Positions 22,799 through 34,604 of a stretch of 64,000 nucleotides of DNA are shown here, piece after piece. Both the position numbers and the translations under genes were made by a program. The DNA is from Cudoniella acicularis. Taxonomy: Eukaryota > Ascomycota > Leotiomycetes > Helotiales > Helotiaceae. The DNA lies in the NCBI GenBank assembly GCA_013054445.1, contig JAAMPI010000023.1, positions 1 to 64,000 on the forward strand, in the 5' to 3' direction. A model generated the notes under the pieces. It had not been told where the DNA came from, ran no database searches, and saw only the letters and a list, made by a program, of their open reading frames with translations. How positions within the stretch are numbered: position 1 is the stretch's first letter; each line of letters begins with the position of its first letter.

Positions 22799-24067
22799 TC
22801 ATTCCATCCCCTCCATAAGCTCTGAGCGATCAAGCAGCATTCCTTTCAAACCCATCCACTCTCTTAAAGCATCCCATTCTTCACCTTCTTCTTCACCCCT
22901 CCTCCAAACCTCTTTAAATCCCCAAGCCCCAGCGATTTTGTCAATGGCAGCTCTTTCCTCTTCCCGAATCCACCGCTCTCTTAGCGGGAGGCCTGGGGCC
23001 CAGGTTACACGGTCCATCTGATCATTCGCAGTCGTAACAGCTACCACGCCAATCGTAGCAGTGAAGCCAACATAGGCCAGCATGCCCGCAAACGCGACAT
23101 TGGTGGCCATGCCAGTCTCCATTGTGGTCTGCAAAAGCGCAAGCTGTGACGCTAAAGTATAAGCTGCTAGAGGGGCGACCGCTATACCAGTAGCAGGGAG
23201 AAGGGCTTTTTTAACCAGTTTGGCTCGCCGAAATGCTGTTGTCGAATATGAGAACTCGACTATGTCCATTGCAATTACCAACTGTTTTGCATCAATGGCT
23301 GTTTGAAGAGCTCGATCCGCAACATTCTTCGGTATAGCATTGGCAGCTTTGTTGGAGTTTTGTTCCAAATATCGAATTGGAGATGAGCCTTCTTCGGGTA
23401 GTGGCTTGTTGGCATATAGATGAAAGATCTCGGGGAGGGTTTGTGGCTTCTTTAGAATTGACTGGATTTTGACATAGACATCTAATGTCCCTGGTGTTAT
23501 AAAAATCAGGGGGTGTATCATGATATCGTAAGCACACTTTGACAATTCATCTTGCATACGCCGTTGGCTTTGGCGGGAATTCGAAAATGGTGTTTTCGCC
23601 GTGGCCGGATCATCCAAAGACAGTAATGCAGAAGAAGCACGATCTTTTCCCTCCAGTGCCGGTAGACTCGACTCGTGCATAACAAGATCTGCAAGAGCTT
23701 GACATTGTGTTAGAGTCTGAACAGTTTCCTGTTCTGATGGTATGCCATTTCGTGAGAGCAAGCCATCACACATCGCCTTCACTTCTTGAAATACACTTTC
23801 CAGATCTCCTTGTGTTCTTTGCCGCGTCTCTGACCGTGGCCTTTCAGCGGGGACCTGAGGCAATGGTCCTTTGCCTGCGACGGTTGAAGCATTGGTGACT
23901 TTCTGCGATTTTTGGGGGTACGCGTATCTAGTAGAGGAGGAGAACAGGCGGGAAGTACTGGCACATTTTGATGTTCGGATTGGTGGCTGTGAGAAGGGTT
24001 GTCGCGCTCTTGCGAAGTCGCAAAGCTGGCAGATATCCTTGCGAGGACGCAGGGCACGTCTGGACAT
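22799..24067 (-). CDS. conserved mitochondrial membrane protein, function unknown
   Basis: Single exon, 422 residues from ATG 24067 (the frame opens further up but only with a TTG). The N-terminus is a typical presequence: MSRRALRPRKDICQLC, then basic Ser/Arg stretch ending RLFSSSTRYAYPQKS. The middle is helical and hydrophilic, including a block LIFITPGTLDVYVKIQSIL. Two hydrophobic segments follow at about 290-312 (LLPATGIAVAPLAAYTLAS) and 322-345 (VAFAGMLAYVGFTATIGVVAV), then the charged tail LPLRERWIREEE. I expect an inner-membrane protein. I recall homologues of this layout in other filamentous ascomycetes but no assigned role. Confidence 0.8.
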   Translation of the reverse strand: MSRRALRPRKDICQLCDFARARQPFSQPPIRTSKCASTSRLFSSSTRYAYPQKSQKVTNASTVAGKGPLPQVPAERPRSETRQRTQGDLESVFQEVKAMCDGLLSRNGIPSEQETVQTLTQCQALADLVMHESSLPALEGKDRASSALLSLDDPATAKTPFSNSRQSQRRMQDELSKCAYDIMIHPLIFITPGTLDVYVKIQSILKKPQTLPEIFHLYANKPLPEEGSSPIRYLEQNSNKAANAIPKNVADRALQTAIDAKQLVIAMDIVEFSYSTTAFRRAKLVKKALLPATGIAVAPLAAYTLASQLALLQTTMETGMATNVAFAGMLAYVGFTATIGVVAVTTANDQMDRVTWAPGLPLRERWIREEERAAIDKIAGAWGFKEVWRRGEEEGEEWDALREWMGLKGMLLDRSELMEGME

Positions 24068-24429
24068 CTTGCCACGAGTTGAGAACTGGTTGATTCCCAA
24101 TCGTTGTTCAAGGTACAGTCGAGTGAGGTTGCGCGAGTCCAGCCGAGTCCTGCAGGGTGACTAAATTCGAGGCTGATCTGCGCCACGGGTGACGACGATC
24201 GCGACTCTTGACTGTTTGAACATCTAGGCATACCATTCAGATTCCTTTGGCACTAACTTTGCGCAGCGAGGGCGAAGATTTGTATTCACCAAGCGCGCAT
24301 CTACCTTTCTCTTCTGTCCTTATTTTAATCTCCGGCGAGCCTTTCTGCACCTTCAAAGACTCAGCGACAATCACCATCAATCTTCATCCCACCGACTTCG
24401 ATAGCATCACAACCACCACTTGAACCACG
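24068..24429. other. divergent promoter region
   Basis: 362 bp between the mitochondrial membrane protein and verprolin, transcribed away from each other. Pyrimidine-rich leader (CTTTCTCTTCTGTCC) before verprolin; no specific site called. Confidence 0.55.
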
Positions 24430-25884
24430 ATGCCACCTCCTCCACCTCCACCCCACCCGCCGCTGATGGAGGCCCTCCACCCCCTCCACCTCCTCCACCG
24501 GGAAATCTACCTGCAAGGCCGCCTGCTGGCAACAGGGTGAAGCTCCCGGCAACCGTAGCTATGCCCAATGAATTCTTGGGCTTACAAGTCATTTCAAGTC
24601 ACTGATGTTTCTATAGGGCGCTCTACTGTCGGATATTTCGAAAGGAAAACAATTGAAAAAAACTGTCACAAATGATCGGTCGGCGCCCATTGTTGGCAAA
24701 GTATCTTCAGGGTCAGGACCTTCTCCATTAGCAAGCGCTCCAGCTGTACCCGGAATGTCCAAACCTCCTGGAGGTCTGGCACCGCCGGTGCCACCTGGTG
24801 GGAATAGAGGCCGGAGCAATAGCGATCAAAGTGGTAGAGAAAGCGGAGGGGCATCGGGGGTGGAACAACCGCCGCAATTAGGGGGACTTTTTGCTGGAGG
24901 GATGCCAAAATTAAAGAAGCGTGGAGGGGGTATTGATACCGGAGGTCAGTCCTTGAAATATCCATATTTTTTTCCTTTCAGAAGCCTAATATGAGCCAGC
25001 AAATCGAGATTCATCATACACCTCAGATCCGGAATCATCACGAAGCTCTGCGCCTAAGCCTCCTGCTATGGCAGCACCTAGGCCCCCAACAGTCGCGCCT
25101 CCGAGGCCAGGAGCACAAAACCAAGCGCCTACATCGGCATTTGTTCCTTCAGTTGCCCATCTACGGAAAACTGGTCTGGGAGCAGGTCAAAGACCTATGT
25201 CATCTGCATCTATGAAAGGCCCTCCTCCCCCTATAGGCAAGAAACCACCCGCTCCACCAGGTATGCGGAAACCCTCAGTACCTGCTCCCCAAGCTCCCCA
25301 AGCCCCCCCCTCCACCACCGTCCTCAGCACCTCCTCCGCCAACTTCAGCTCCGCCCCCACCTCATTCAGCACCTCGACCGCCTATAGGACCACCCTCACG
25401 CTCCCAAGGCCCCGCCCCTCCTCCTCCACCTCCCACAACTTCACCACCATCTACAAATGGAATTAGCCAAAGTCTTGCCATGCAAGCAGCTATTCGTGCC
25501 GCTGGGCAAGCATCTCCAGCTATAGCACCTCCACCTCCACCTCCCCCACCAGCTTCCGCAAATTCAACTTCGCCTTATCGAACCCCCTCACCTCCGTCTT
25601 CTGCTCCACCCCCACCAAGCTCAAGACCTCAAGCTCAGCAGCCAGTAAGATCAATGATAGACCCAAGCTCTTACACTTTATCATCGAATGGGGCCTTGCC
25701 AAAAAGCCCTAGTCCGACGAACAGAAACTCCGATACAACAAGGAGAGTTGTTATAAGTGACCCTAGATGGAAATTCCAGGATGAATCGATCCTACCTAAA
25801 CCAAGAGAATTTATAGGAGGGGCTAAGAAATATCGAGCAGGTCGGGGAAGCTCCGTACCATTGGATTTGACCGCGTTTCAATAA
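24430..25884 (+). CDS. VRP1: verprolin / WASP-interacting protein, two frameshifts
   Basis: Exons 24430-24536, 24617-24944, 25000-25884 (introns 80 and 55 nt), about 439 residues. Verprolin links WASP (Las17) to actin at endocytic patches. Evidence: polyproline N-terminus (GGPPPPPPPPPGNLPARP), WH2 actin-binding block RGALLSDISKGKQLKK .. VTNDRSAP, a second basic KLKKRGGG motif, a long proline-rich middle, and a C-terminal WASP-binding segment (RWKFQDESILPKPREF). Two breaks in C runs: 24451-24454 has four C where five keep the frame from ATG 24430, and 25303-25310 has eight C where seven keep it. Both lie in proline codons. An in-frame stop upstream excludes another start. Confidence 0.9.
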
Positions 25885-26470
25885 AATAATCTTGGATCAA
25901 ACTTCATGATCAGGGCCCGTCTTCGGTGGTCACAATTGTAGCGTTATAGCGCAATGTCATGGGTAGAAGGAAGGGGATATTGTGGTTTTAGGCACCGGAG
26001 TACCTGCAGGGACGGTTTTGTAGGGTTTGCAGGGCGAAGAAACCCATTGACTGAAGTCATATCACCTGTGCAGCAATGAAAGAGATTCACAGTAAACAGG
26101 ACACTTTGAAAACCGTGATTGAATGACCTTTAAGCTTAAATTTAGGCTGGATCGCCGCTCCTCCATCTCACATCCATATAAATAGATTTGGGAGGAGGAG
26201 TGGGAGGCTATCTGCAGCAGAGCCACAAGCGGACCCCGGTCGCGTTTTTACACAGCAAGACAGCCGTGCGCCGTGCCATCATCAAAGAGACCACGTTACC
26301 GAGTCCAGGTACATAAGCTTGAACTCGACACCTCGAACTTTCCACAACTCCCTCTATTTCCCGCCATCCACCTCGCAACTAACACGTTTTTTTTCGCTGG
26401 TCGGCAATCTGCACGCTGAATCCACTGTCAAAACTGACCGATTTGGGGCACTTCCAGCAGGACTGCGACA
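25885..26470. other. intergenic, ERV29 promoter region
   Basis: 586 bp between tandem genes, with a TATA-like sequence (26177-26185) and a pyrimidine-rich leader before the ERV29 ATG. Confidence 0.55.
26177..26185 (+). promoter_or_regulatory. possible TATA box of ERV29
   Basis: TATAAATAG about 290 bp upstream of the ERV29 ATG. Matches the TATA consensus; distance would require a leader of roughly 200 nt or more. Confidence 0.35.
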
Positions 26471-27607
<1,137 letters not shown>

Positions 27608-28049
27608 ACCCAAACGGGTGGAAGAAGAAGCATCTCAATTTGCGAGAAATTCTGGAAATACGAAGAAAAGTAAAAGGGTTTGCCCCGCATTGGGTGGAGT
27701 TCATCTTGAAATGGGAACGGTACGGGAATTTTGTTATTTTACGCGGGAAGACGACGAGGAAGAAGGTACAAACGACTTCCTAAAGGCATAGCATTTTTGA
27801 ATGTACATCTCAGATTCCAAAAAATGACTTTATAGTACCCCAAATCTCTTTTTGCCAGCCCTTACACTTTTTCCTTCTCATACAAGAGCCACCCCGCACA
27901 ATTCTGAGACATATTTCTTTTTCTTGATCCTCAACGTTGTCAATCGTCCTTAAAAACTCGGTTTTCAGCAACCAACTTAATTACCAGACTAGTCGTGACA
28001 GCACGAAACTGAAACAGCAAAATAAGCAGCGAGGCTGATGCTGATCCCC

Positions 28050-28073
28050 CGTGCTCGTGCTCGTGCTCGTGCT
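28050..28073. repeat. (CGTGCT)4 tandem repeat
   Basis: Four exact 6-bp units. Simple repeat in non-coding DNA. Confidence 0.9.
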
Positions 28074-28973
28074 CCAGCCTCCCAAAAAAGCCACGGTATC
28101 TTCAAGCCAGTAATAGGGGGGCGGCGCGTGAGGGGTCGCACAGCACGGAAGGAAGCTCAAGCCACGCGCTTAATTGACGTGGTGGTGTCTGGGGTTACTC
28201 CGTAAGCGGGAACAGGACAGGGGAGGTGGGCACCAATAGGGGGATCTCTCGGGATGTGAATCACGTGAGGTTCAGGAGTCTTAAGACCAGAATTATTTTT
28301 CATAATTCGGTATATTTGTTGTGATGTATTTCAGTCTACTGTATTGTGGAATTCTGGTATGTGGTTATTGACTTTTATTGGTGTTTCAGTAGGCTGGCTT
28401 GTGACGTACTTGTACCATTCGTTACTGGTAATTGGTCTTCTCAAAAAGTAGCTAGCTAAATATATTCAAGGTTAATTGTAGTGATGTGTCACGAGCCTGG
28501 TAAAAAATCAATCGCTTTTTTGGTTCGATTTGCAGGAACGATTTTCCTATTGCATTTGTTTAAGAAACTTGCGAGAATATTCGGGCCGGTTTTCGGTGAG
28601 AGTGCTCCATCCCGATTCAACCTACTAAACCGGCCATATTAATTCAACACGGGACCAAAATTATTCAGCTTCATTCAGTGGAAATTTTAAAAGCAGATTA
28701 TCTTACGCAAAGCAAGTCCATTCACTACAATGGTTGTGAGTTATTGTTTTATTGTGATTACCCTATCTAAGCCTTAGTAACTTGGAATTTTCTTCCCGGC
28801 CCTTTGGAAATTCCTGGACATGGATCTTTGAAAATAATTGTGATTCGTAGACTCTTTAACTCTTAAATCATAGCTAACCGCCCATAAAATTCCACGCCCA
28901 AAATTCCAGAATCATCATTCGTCAAGGCATCCCTTTCAATAAAAGCAAAAGATAGTAACCCAAAATCAGCCTA

Positions 28974-28997
28974 AGTGTACAATGCTTATTGTACACT
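28974..28997. repeat. perfect 10-bp inverted repeat with GCTT loop
   Basis: AGTGTACAAT, loop GCTT, ATTGTACACT. Lies about 280 bp beyond the stop of the 29277-30020 gene, so it could fold in its 3' UTR or be a protein-binding palindrome. No U-tract follows, and eukaryotic Pol II does not need such a hairpin. Confidence 0.7.
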
Positions 28998-29276
28998 AGA
29001 AGAATAAAAGTCGTACTCTCGTCAAGTGGTCCAAACTCCAAAGAAAATTGCAACTCCAAGAACCTAAACCCATAAGAAGCGACTGCTGAGCCCCAACTCA
29101 AACAAAACAGGAATCGTGCTTAAGAAGCGGAATTGCAAAAACTATGTCTGTAGCGAATACCCTGCTCTGATGAAGCAACGCTCTGAAGAAACTGTTCAAA
29201 CACACGGGTATCTTGTACACTCATAAGTCGACTCATGTGCCACATCAAACTCCTAAAAGCAGGTTGGAAAGCCCAA

Positions 29277-30020
29277 TCATTCATCAAAAACATATTCAGA
29301 AATGCCAGACATGACCATGGGATATGCATCTTCGTTTGAATCTCCGCCGCTTCCCTCAGCCCATGCTCCGATCGCCATGATGGGGTCAGTTGGCCAGCCA
29401 ATGTAACTCAAATCGCCACTGCCTGAGCTTTGCATGCTCCTTGTGCTTTCCTTGCTCTTCTTGCTGCTCTTCGCCACCTTCAGAGATGTTTGTGACTGGA
29501 CGTGGATATCCTGCTGAAGAAAATGATTCGGTGCGGCGGCAGTGGTGGCAGCGTAAGCAGCTTGGTGTTGCTCTTGCTCAACCAAGAAGCGTCGCATTTG
29601 ATATGACATGTCAGAATTGAAGGAGGATGAGCGACGATGCTCGACTTCATTCAAGCCAGTCTCAGGAGCAAGAGGTAGGTAGTTGTTATTCAGAAGAGTA
29701 ATGTTTGGTTGAGCATTTTCAGGACCCTCTGGACAAGAAACCGAACGAGATGACGATGCATACGACTCTGGACGATAGTAGTTGTTGACCTGAGGTGTGG
29801 AGTCGATGCCATGCATTGCGTATGCGTATGTCGGAGAAGGAGGCAGCTGGCCACCGCCGTTACTTATCATTGCAGTTTCAACACAGCTGCAATTTTCAGT
29901 ATTGAAGACGGGAGGGCGGGAAGCAGAAATGGTTTTGAAACAATCAGGGCATGTGAATTGATCAGGTTCGCCATACTCCAAGTTTATATGGTCCAAGTCC
30001 TCATGCTCAGGCAACGCCAT
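29277..30020 (-). CDS. unknown Ser/Asn-rich protein with CxxC motif
   Basis: Single coding exon, 247 residues from ATG 30020 (the preceding open codons start only at TTG). Near the N-terminus FTCPDCFKTI and NCSCV give four cysteines that might bind zinc. The rest is low-complexity: Ser/Asn/Pro/Tyr-rich, with a helical patch QMRRFLVEQEQHQAAYAATT, a Lys/Ser patch KSSKKSKESTRS (possible nuclear signal) and an acidic end EYVFDE. No transmembrane segment or signal peptide. A regulator or scaffold is possible; I do not recognise the family. A 5' UTR intron may lie at 30055-30101. Confidence 0.65.
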   Translation of the reverse strand: MALPEHEDLDHINLEYGEPDQFTCPDCFKTISASRPPVFNTENCSCVETAMISNGGGQLPPSPTYAYAMHGIDSTPQVNNYYRPESYASSSRSVSCPEGPENAQPNITLLNNNYLPLAPETGLNEVEHRRSSSFNSDMSYQMRRFLVEQEQHQAAYAATTAAAPNHFLQQDIHVQSQTSLKVAKSSKKSKESTRSMQSSGSGDLSYIGWPTDPIMAIGAWAEGSGGDSNEDAYPMVMSGISEYVFDE

Positions 30021-30054
30021 GTCCAAGATTCTAGCGCTGATATGCCCAAGGAAA

Positions 30055-30101
30055 CTATTATTCTTTAGCTAGATCGACTTTTGGGAGAGGGAATGCCTTA
30101 C
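30055..30101 (-). other. possible 47-nt 5' UTR intron
   Basis: On the minus strand GTAAGG .. GCTAAAG .. AATAG, 35 nt upstream of the ATG at 30020. Ends and branch-like site fit this genome's introns, but nothing constrains it by frame. Confidence 0.35.
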
Positions 30102-32232
30102 TTGGGACGAGAAGGGAGAAGAATAAGGGTAAGAAGTAGTGAAGACGTGGTGACGGTTGGTAGAAGTTAATGGGTGGAGCAATAATAAGGCTGCACCGAA
30201 TGGCCAAAACTTGTGAAACACCCTGATAAGGTCCAAAGGAGGCCAGGCAAAACGCAAATCTTAAAGTAGAATAGTGTACAATGGTTAAGAAATCCGAAAT
30301 CCGAAGAGAGAAGCAAGAGAATATTTTTGGATTCGTTGGTGAAGAGAAATCTTTTTGATGAAGGGAGTGAGAGAAAAGAGAAAGTTCTTATAGATGGTCC
30401 TGCTTCCCCCTTGCTGTGAGGTCACACTAATGGTAACTCGAGGGCAGCTTTGTTGTTTCCAATGGTCCGCTGGCGCAACTCCGTGGATCATGATGCGATG
30501 CAACTTGCAAGACAACGCCCCGTCGCCGAGGGACAAGCAGGCGCCCATTTGGTAGCTTGACCCTGCGAGGAGCCAGAAAGAGGGGTCTGAGGTCCGCTAA
30601 TTGAGCTAGAAGCTTGGCCCCATAGGAATGGAACCCGTGGAAGCTTTTCCTGGATACGGTTGCCTTGCCTTCCTCCAATGGATCATCAGCCTCACTTTTG
30701 GAGAAGACAGCGCGGCCGTTCAACCGAGGAACTGCGCTGATCAAAACGTGCAGCTTGCAGGAATGCCATTGTCCAATGCATGGGGATGTGCTTAAAGGCG
30801 GCTTCGATCGGGTTTGTGCAACGTGAAGTCACTGAAGTGTCAGTGTCCCCTAGGCCTTGGAGATCTGGGGCCTACAACCGTATTTTACACATTCGCACAC
30901 TACGTATCCATGTGCTGCTGCCAGTAGGTACGATAAGCACCTACAGGTAAGCAGTGCCCAACTCCCGTTGCGATGGATGACCGAGTACAGCTCCTACCGG
31001 CCTACATCTACACATGGTCCCACAGGTCTCAAGGACCGTGCTTCAGGGACTTGGAAGCTGCTGAGAGCTCAGCTTGAAGAGTGATAAGGTTCTCCGCATC
31101 CGCATCCGGTCCGCATCCGTGACAAACATGGTGGTGCTCAGTGCTGTGAGTATCTAGTACGGATTTGAAGAGGCACAACATCATGTTGTGTGGTTGGTGG
31201 TTTGCACCACCCTCAACACCGCGGAATCTCCCAAGACACACCCGGTGGAACCCATTCCAAACACTACCAACGGTGCTGATGCAGGAGGGAGTTAAACTTC
31301 AAACTCCCCTCCTCGAATAGAAAAGTTCCGCACTCACTCAACCATCACGGTAGCCGGCGAAGGCCGTGCCGTAGATGTGCATTATGAAGAAAGCTCCGGG
31401 CTGTACTCCGTGTAGCTGACTATCTGCTCCCTCTGCCTCGCCTTGCCGCGTCCGGTTTCGCAGGGCTAGTTTCAGTACTGTTGCTGGTGGGCAACTGAGC
31501 CGCATCACCACCATCGATACGTCGCCCGCTGTCTTGGTGCTTCCTGTCTGTCTAAGGTCGAGCTGAGGTAATGCGTTGTCTTCTCTGCTTCCCACGAGAA
31601 CTTTGGACTTTCGCCATCGGAACCCTGGCAGTAGAGTTTGGTTCGTCTCTTGGCTCGAGCTTCATTTCGAATCTGTCAGCGGCATGACGACAACGGACTT
31701 CCCAATTAATCCAACAAAACATCTCTAGAACAAACAGAAGTTTGATATCCAATCCAAGAACTGCGGGGCTGTCAGCCTTTTGTGGCCCCTTAAGTAGCTT
31801 GCATTGGTTACCTAGGCGGGTTCTCTGCTTAGCTTGAGTCCTTGGCCTGGAAAACAGTTCAGCTCCGAAGCCAATAAAAGCCAGTCTCAAAACATGGCTT
31901 ATCTAGGCCACTTGAAGTGTTATCTCAGAGTGTCTTATTGCTGCTATATTTGTGTTGGTGAGCAGTCCGCATGTGTCTTCCTTCTAAAGGAAGAAAGGAG
32001 GGAGCGAAGGAAGAAGTGGGTTCGAACTAGACCACTCGAACCTGCTGACCTTGACAGGAACTGAAAGGGCAAGCAGTCCTGAGAACAGAAATTTCAGGTT
32101 TTTTTTTTAAAAAGGCGTCTTTATTTCTGGGCAATTCTTAGTCGCAATCGCCTCTACTGGTCTTGCTGACCGCGCCACAACTTGCAGGTTGTAATTCTTT
32201 TAGACTTGGTTAATTAATTAACAATGCATAGT
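30102..32232. other. gene-free 2.1 kb spacer
   Basis: No supported gene. Open frames (up to 112 codons) are short and lack protein-like composition. Includes a T10 run (32099-32108). The stretch 30450-31650 is GC-richer than its flanks. Confidence 0.5.
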
Positions 32233-32692
32233 CTATATCATGTACTCCACCATCACCGAAAAAGCCCATTCAGAAAAGTATTTCGCATTGGTATGTGTGT
32301 CTAAGTACTTAATATCAGACCAATCCAAGCGCGCTACTAGGAAAGCCTTAGAATCATTAGCAAGTGCTTCGACCCTATGCCAACTTCTCGGTAGGCAAAA
32401 CACTTGACACTTCACCAAATCTCCCTACCGAGATATAAATCCTGACGTGGAGATCTACTCTCGTACGATTAAACACACTCCACATCTTTTCAATAAGCAA
32501 CCGGCTGGACACAGCTTCATTAAGAAAGTTCACCTGGAAAAATGTTCGTTCTACGGTTCTAGAAACCGGTCTAAGAATCGATAGAACTATCGCACCAAAG
32601 ACTTCCAAATCAAAATGACAAAAGTCCCTGATTGACAAGTTCCTATTGTTGTTTGGTGGTCTGTATTTGATTCTTGTTATGGCTAGCACCAT
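32233..32692 (-). CDS. orphan protein, frameshifted
   Basis: About 152 residues from ATG 32692, no intron needed. No family recognised. The first part (RIKYRPPNNNRNLSIRDF .. LRPVSRTVERTFFQVNFL .. RLLIEKMWSVFNRTRVDLHV) and the second part (VKCQVFCLPRSWHRVEAL .. KAFLVARLDWSDIKYL) lie in different frames. They join smoothly as RIYISVGDLVKCQVF if the GGG at 32423-32425 (minus strand) is read as GG. Composition is that of a globular alpha/beta protein. No signal peptide or membrane segment. Its neighbour at 32882-33494 is another orphan in the same orientation. Confidence 0.55.
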
Positions 32693-32881
32693 AACTTAGT
32701 GTCTGAAAAGACACTGGTATGTCCACCAGGCACAGGGGCTTCTTGCGTATTCAGCGTCTGGAGAGCTGCGGAAAATGGCTGTAATTATGGAAGATGACTC
32801 GAGTTCTCATTTCTCATTCACCAATGCCCATTTTAAATTCGACCAGTGGAGTAAATTGCGACATAAAAATATATTAAAACC

Positions 32882-33494
32882 TCACGCCCAACAACTGGCA
32901 CCATACAACGCATTAAGATCCGACCAAATATCACCATGATCCCGACTCCCTCTCATATAAATCTCCTCCACATCAACGACCTCATCAAAGTAAGTGAAAG
33001 TCGCCCCCACGAAATGATGCCATATATCCTCATACCACCTCGGAAACCCAATATGAAAATGATACGAGGCGTCGATGTCGACAACCACACTTTTTCTTGC
33101 ACGAGGAGCCGTGATTCTCCTCCGTGGTCCTGGATGTTATGCTCGTTGGATTCTGTAGAGCGAGAAAGCTGAAATCTAGATTTGCGGTCGGGTTTGTCTC
33201 GAGGTACTCTTTCAAGTGCTTCCTGACTGCGGCCGTGGCTGGGACTGGAGTAGAGGCGCCGCCACCTTGTTGTGAGAAGAGTCGAGAAATCTTATCAACA
33301 ATGTCGATGGGAATTTTGATCGTCATATGCCCTCTCGGTGTCCAAACTATTTCCACTAGTGGCACCGGACCCTTTGCTGGCTGAGAAGGAGGAGATGAGG
33401 GAGGTCTTTCTTCAATGAACGGACTTTCACTTTCGACTTCTGGATCATCTTCTGGTTGAGAGGACTGGAATGGAGGTGTTGCTAGAAATGTCAT
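32882..33494 (-). CDS. orphan protein, frameshifted
   Basis: About 203 residues from ATG 33494. Pro/Ser/Glu-rich N-terminus (residues 1-50), then VPLVEIVWTPRGHMTIKIPI, a Gly/Ala linker and a helix RKHLKEYLETNPTANLDF. In another frame it ends with a well-formed alpha/beta segment: KSVVVDIDASYHFHIGF, WYEDIWHHFVGATFTYFDE, EIYMRGSRDHGDIWSDLNAL. The frames differ by one base and must meet between about 33095 and 33155; no GT..AG intron fits, so one extra base is likely. Removing it makes the total an exact multiple of three (204 codons). Family unknown. Confidence 0.55.
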
Positions 33495-34604
33495 GGCAGC
33501 TATCAGCCCTGGGTGTTGAGCTCTTGTCGAACAGATCGGCGGATGCTGGAGTATAAGAATATAGACACCAAACAGCTTGGAAGAACAAAAAATCCAAAGA
33601 TCATTAATATAGGGTCCCCACCGACAGTGAATAAGTCTAGGCATGATTCACAGGTTCCATTCACCTATAGAAGCTTCGAGCTCTAATAACGGGAAACATG
33701 AGGCTATCCAGAGAACAAAACATACCGCAGAGGATATCAAAGAACAACCACTCAAACAGAAACCCCCACAATCGCAAGAAACTAGTTCATTTAACCTTCT
33801 TCTAGCACAAATCTTCCTGAGGCTTTCTTTATAGTTATCTGGTCCGATTTTTCGTGAGGGCCGTGGAAATTATCAAAGACTAGTTCAGGTACTCATAATA
33901 GGACAAGTAACCTATAGACAGCGTAGTTATTAGTCCATTTTCGCGTCCTTTTATAATATTTGCTTTATAAGGGTAAGTGATTTTGCCCCTGTGAGGTATT
34001 CTTAACACTACCCTATATAGGTTGGATATCGAGTAGGGCCCTCAGTAAAAACCCAACCGAGTATTGCCGGTTGATTGTATCCAAATGCAGAACAAATACA
34101 GCAACAACACTCTCTTGTACTTCAAAATAATATCTTTAGGAAGTCGCAAACTGCAAGGCTGGATCCAGGTCTACTCGTGCATCCGATATCGCACAGTACA
34201 ACCACACCTTGGGCATTATCAGACGCAAGAAAGTGGAGTTTGTAGCTGCAAAGATCTGCCTCTTCGTCTGCATACTTCTGCGTGTCGTATGCACATTGTC
34301 GACGCACAACGCACGCTGCGTTTAATTAGACGCCATGCAGAAAGTAATGATCGAGATATTTGGACAATGGGCGTAGTCGGATCTGTCGATGCCCAGAATC
34401 GACAAATTAAATCTCCGATTTTCCAAAAGTCCTAGGCTACTCGAGGTGATGAACTGTCTTGAATTCAGTTTCTAAGTCCCTACTCGCGCTTCATTTCCTG
34501 AACCATTAGTCCTTAATGTTACACCCCAACGCCCTGAATAAATTTTTTTTTATAGCAACGCCACATTTTGCAACTTCATGCATAAAAGTTGTAGCATCCT
34601 GGGG
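33495..34604. other. intergenic 1.1 kb
   Basis: Upstream region of the orphan and downstream of the patatin-like gene. AT-rich at 33830-34030. No gene called; a 123-codon open frame at 34064 is not protein-like. Confidence 0.5.

Larger units (their letters stand above)
27608..29276. other. intergenic, gene-free 1.7 kb
   Basis: Convergent 3' regions. Contains a CGTGCT tandem repeat (28050-28073) and a perfect 10-bp stem-loop (28974-28997). AT-rich between 28270 and 29050. No gene or structured RNA recognised. Confidence 0.55.

Noticed and set aside
32010..32060. GGTTCGAA-like T-loop suggesting a tRNA
   Set aside because: No acceptor stem, D-arm or anticodon arm can be folded around it.
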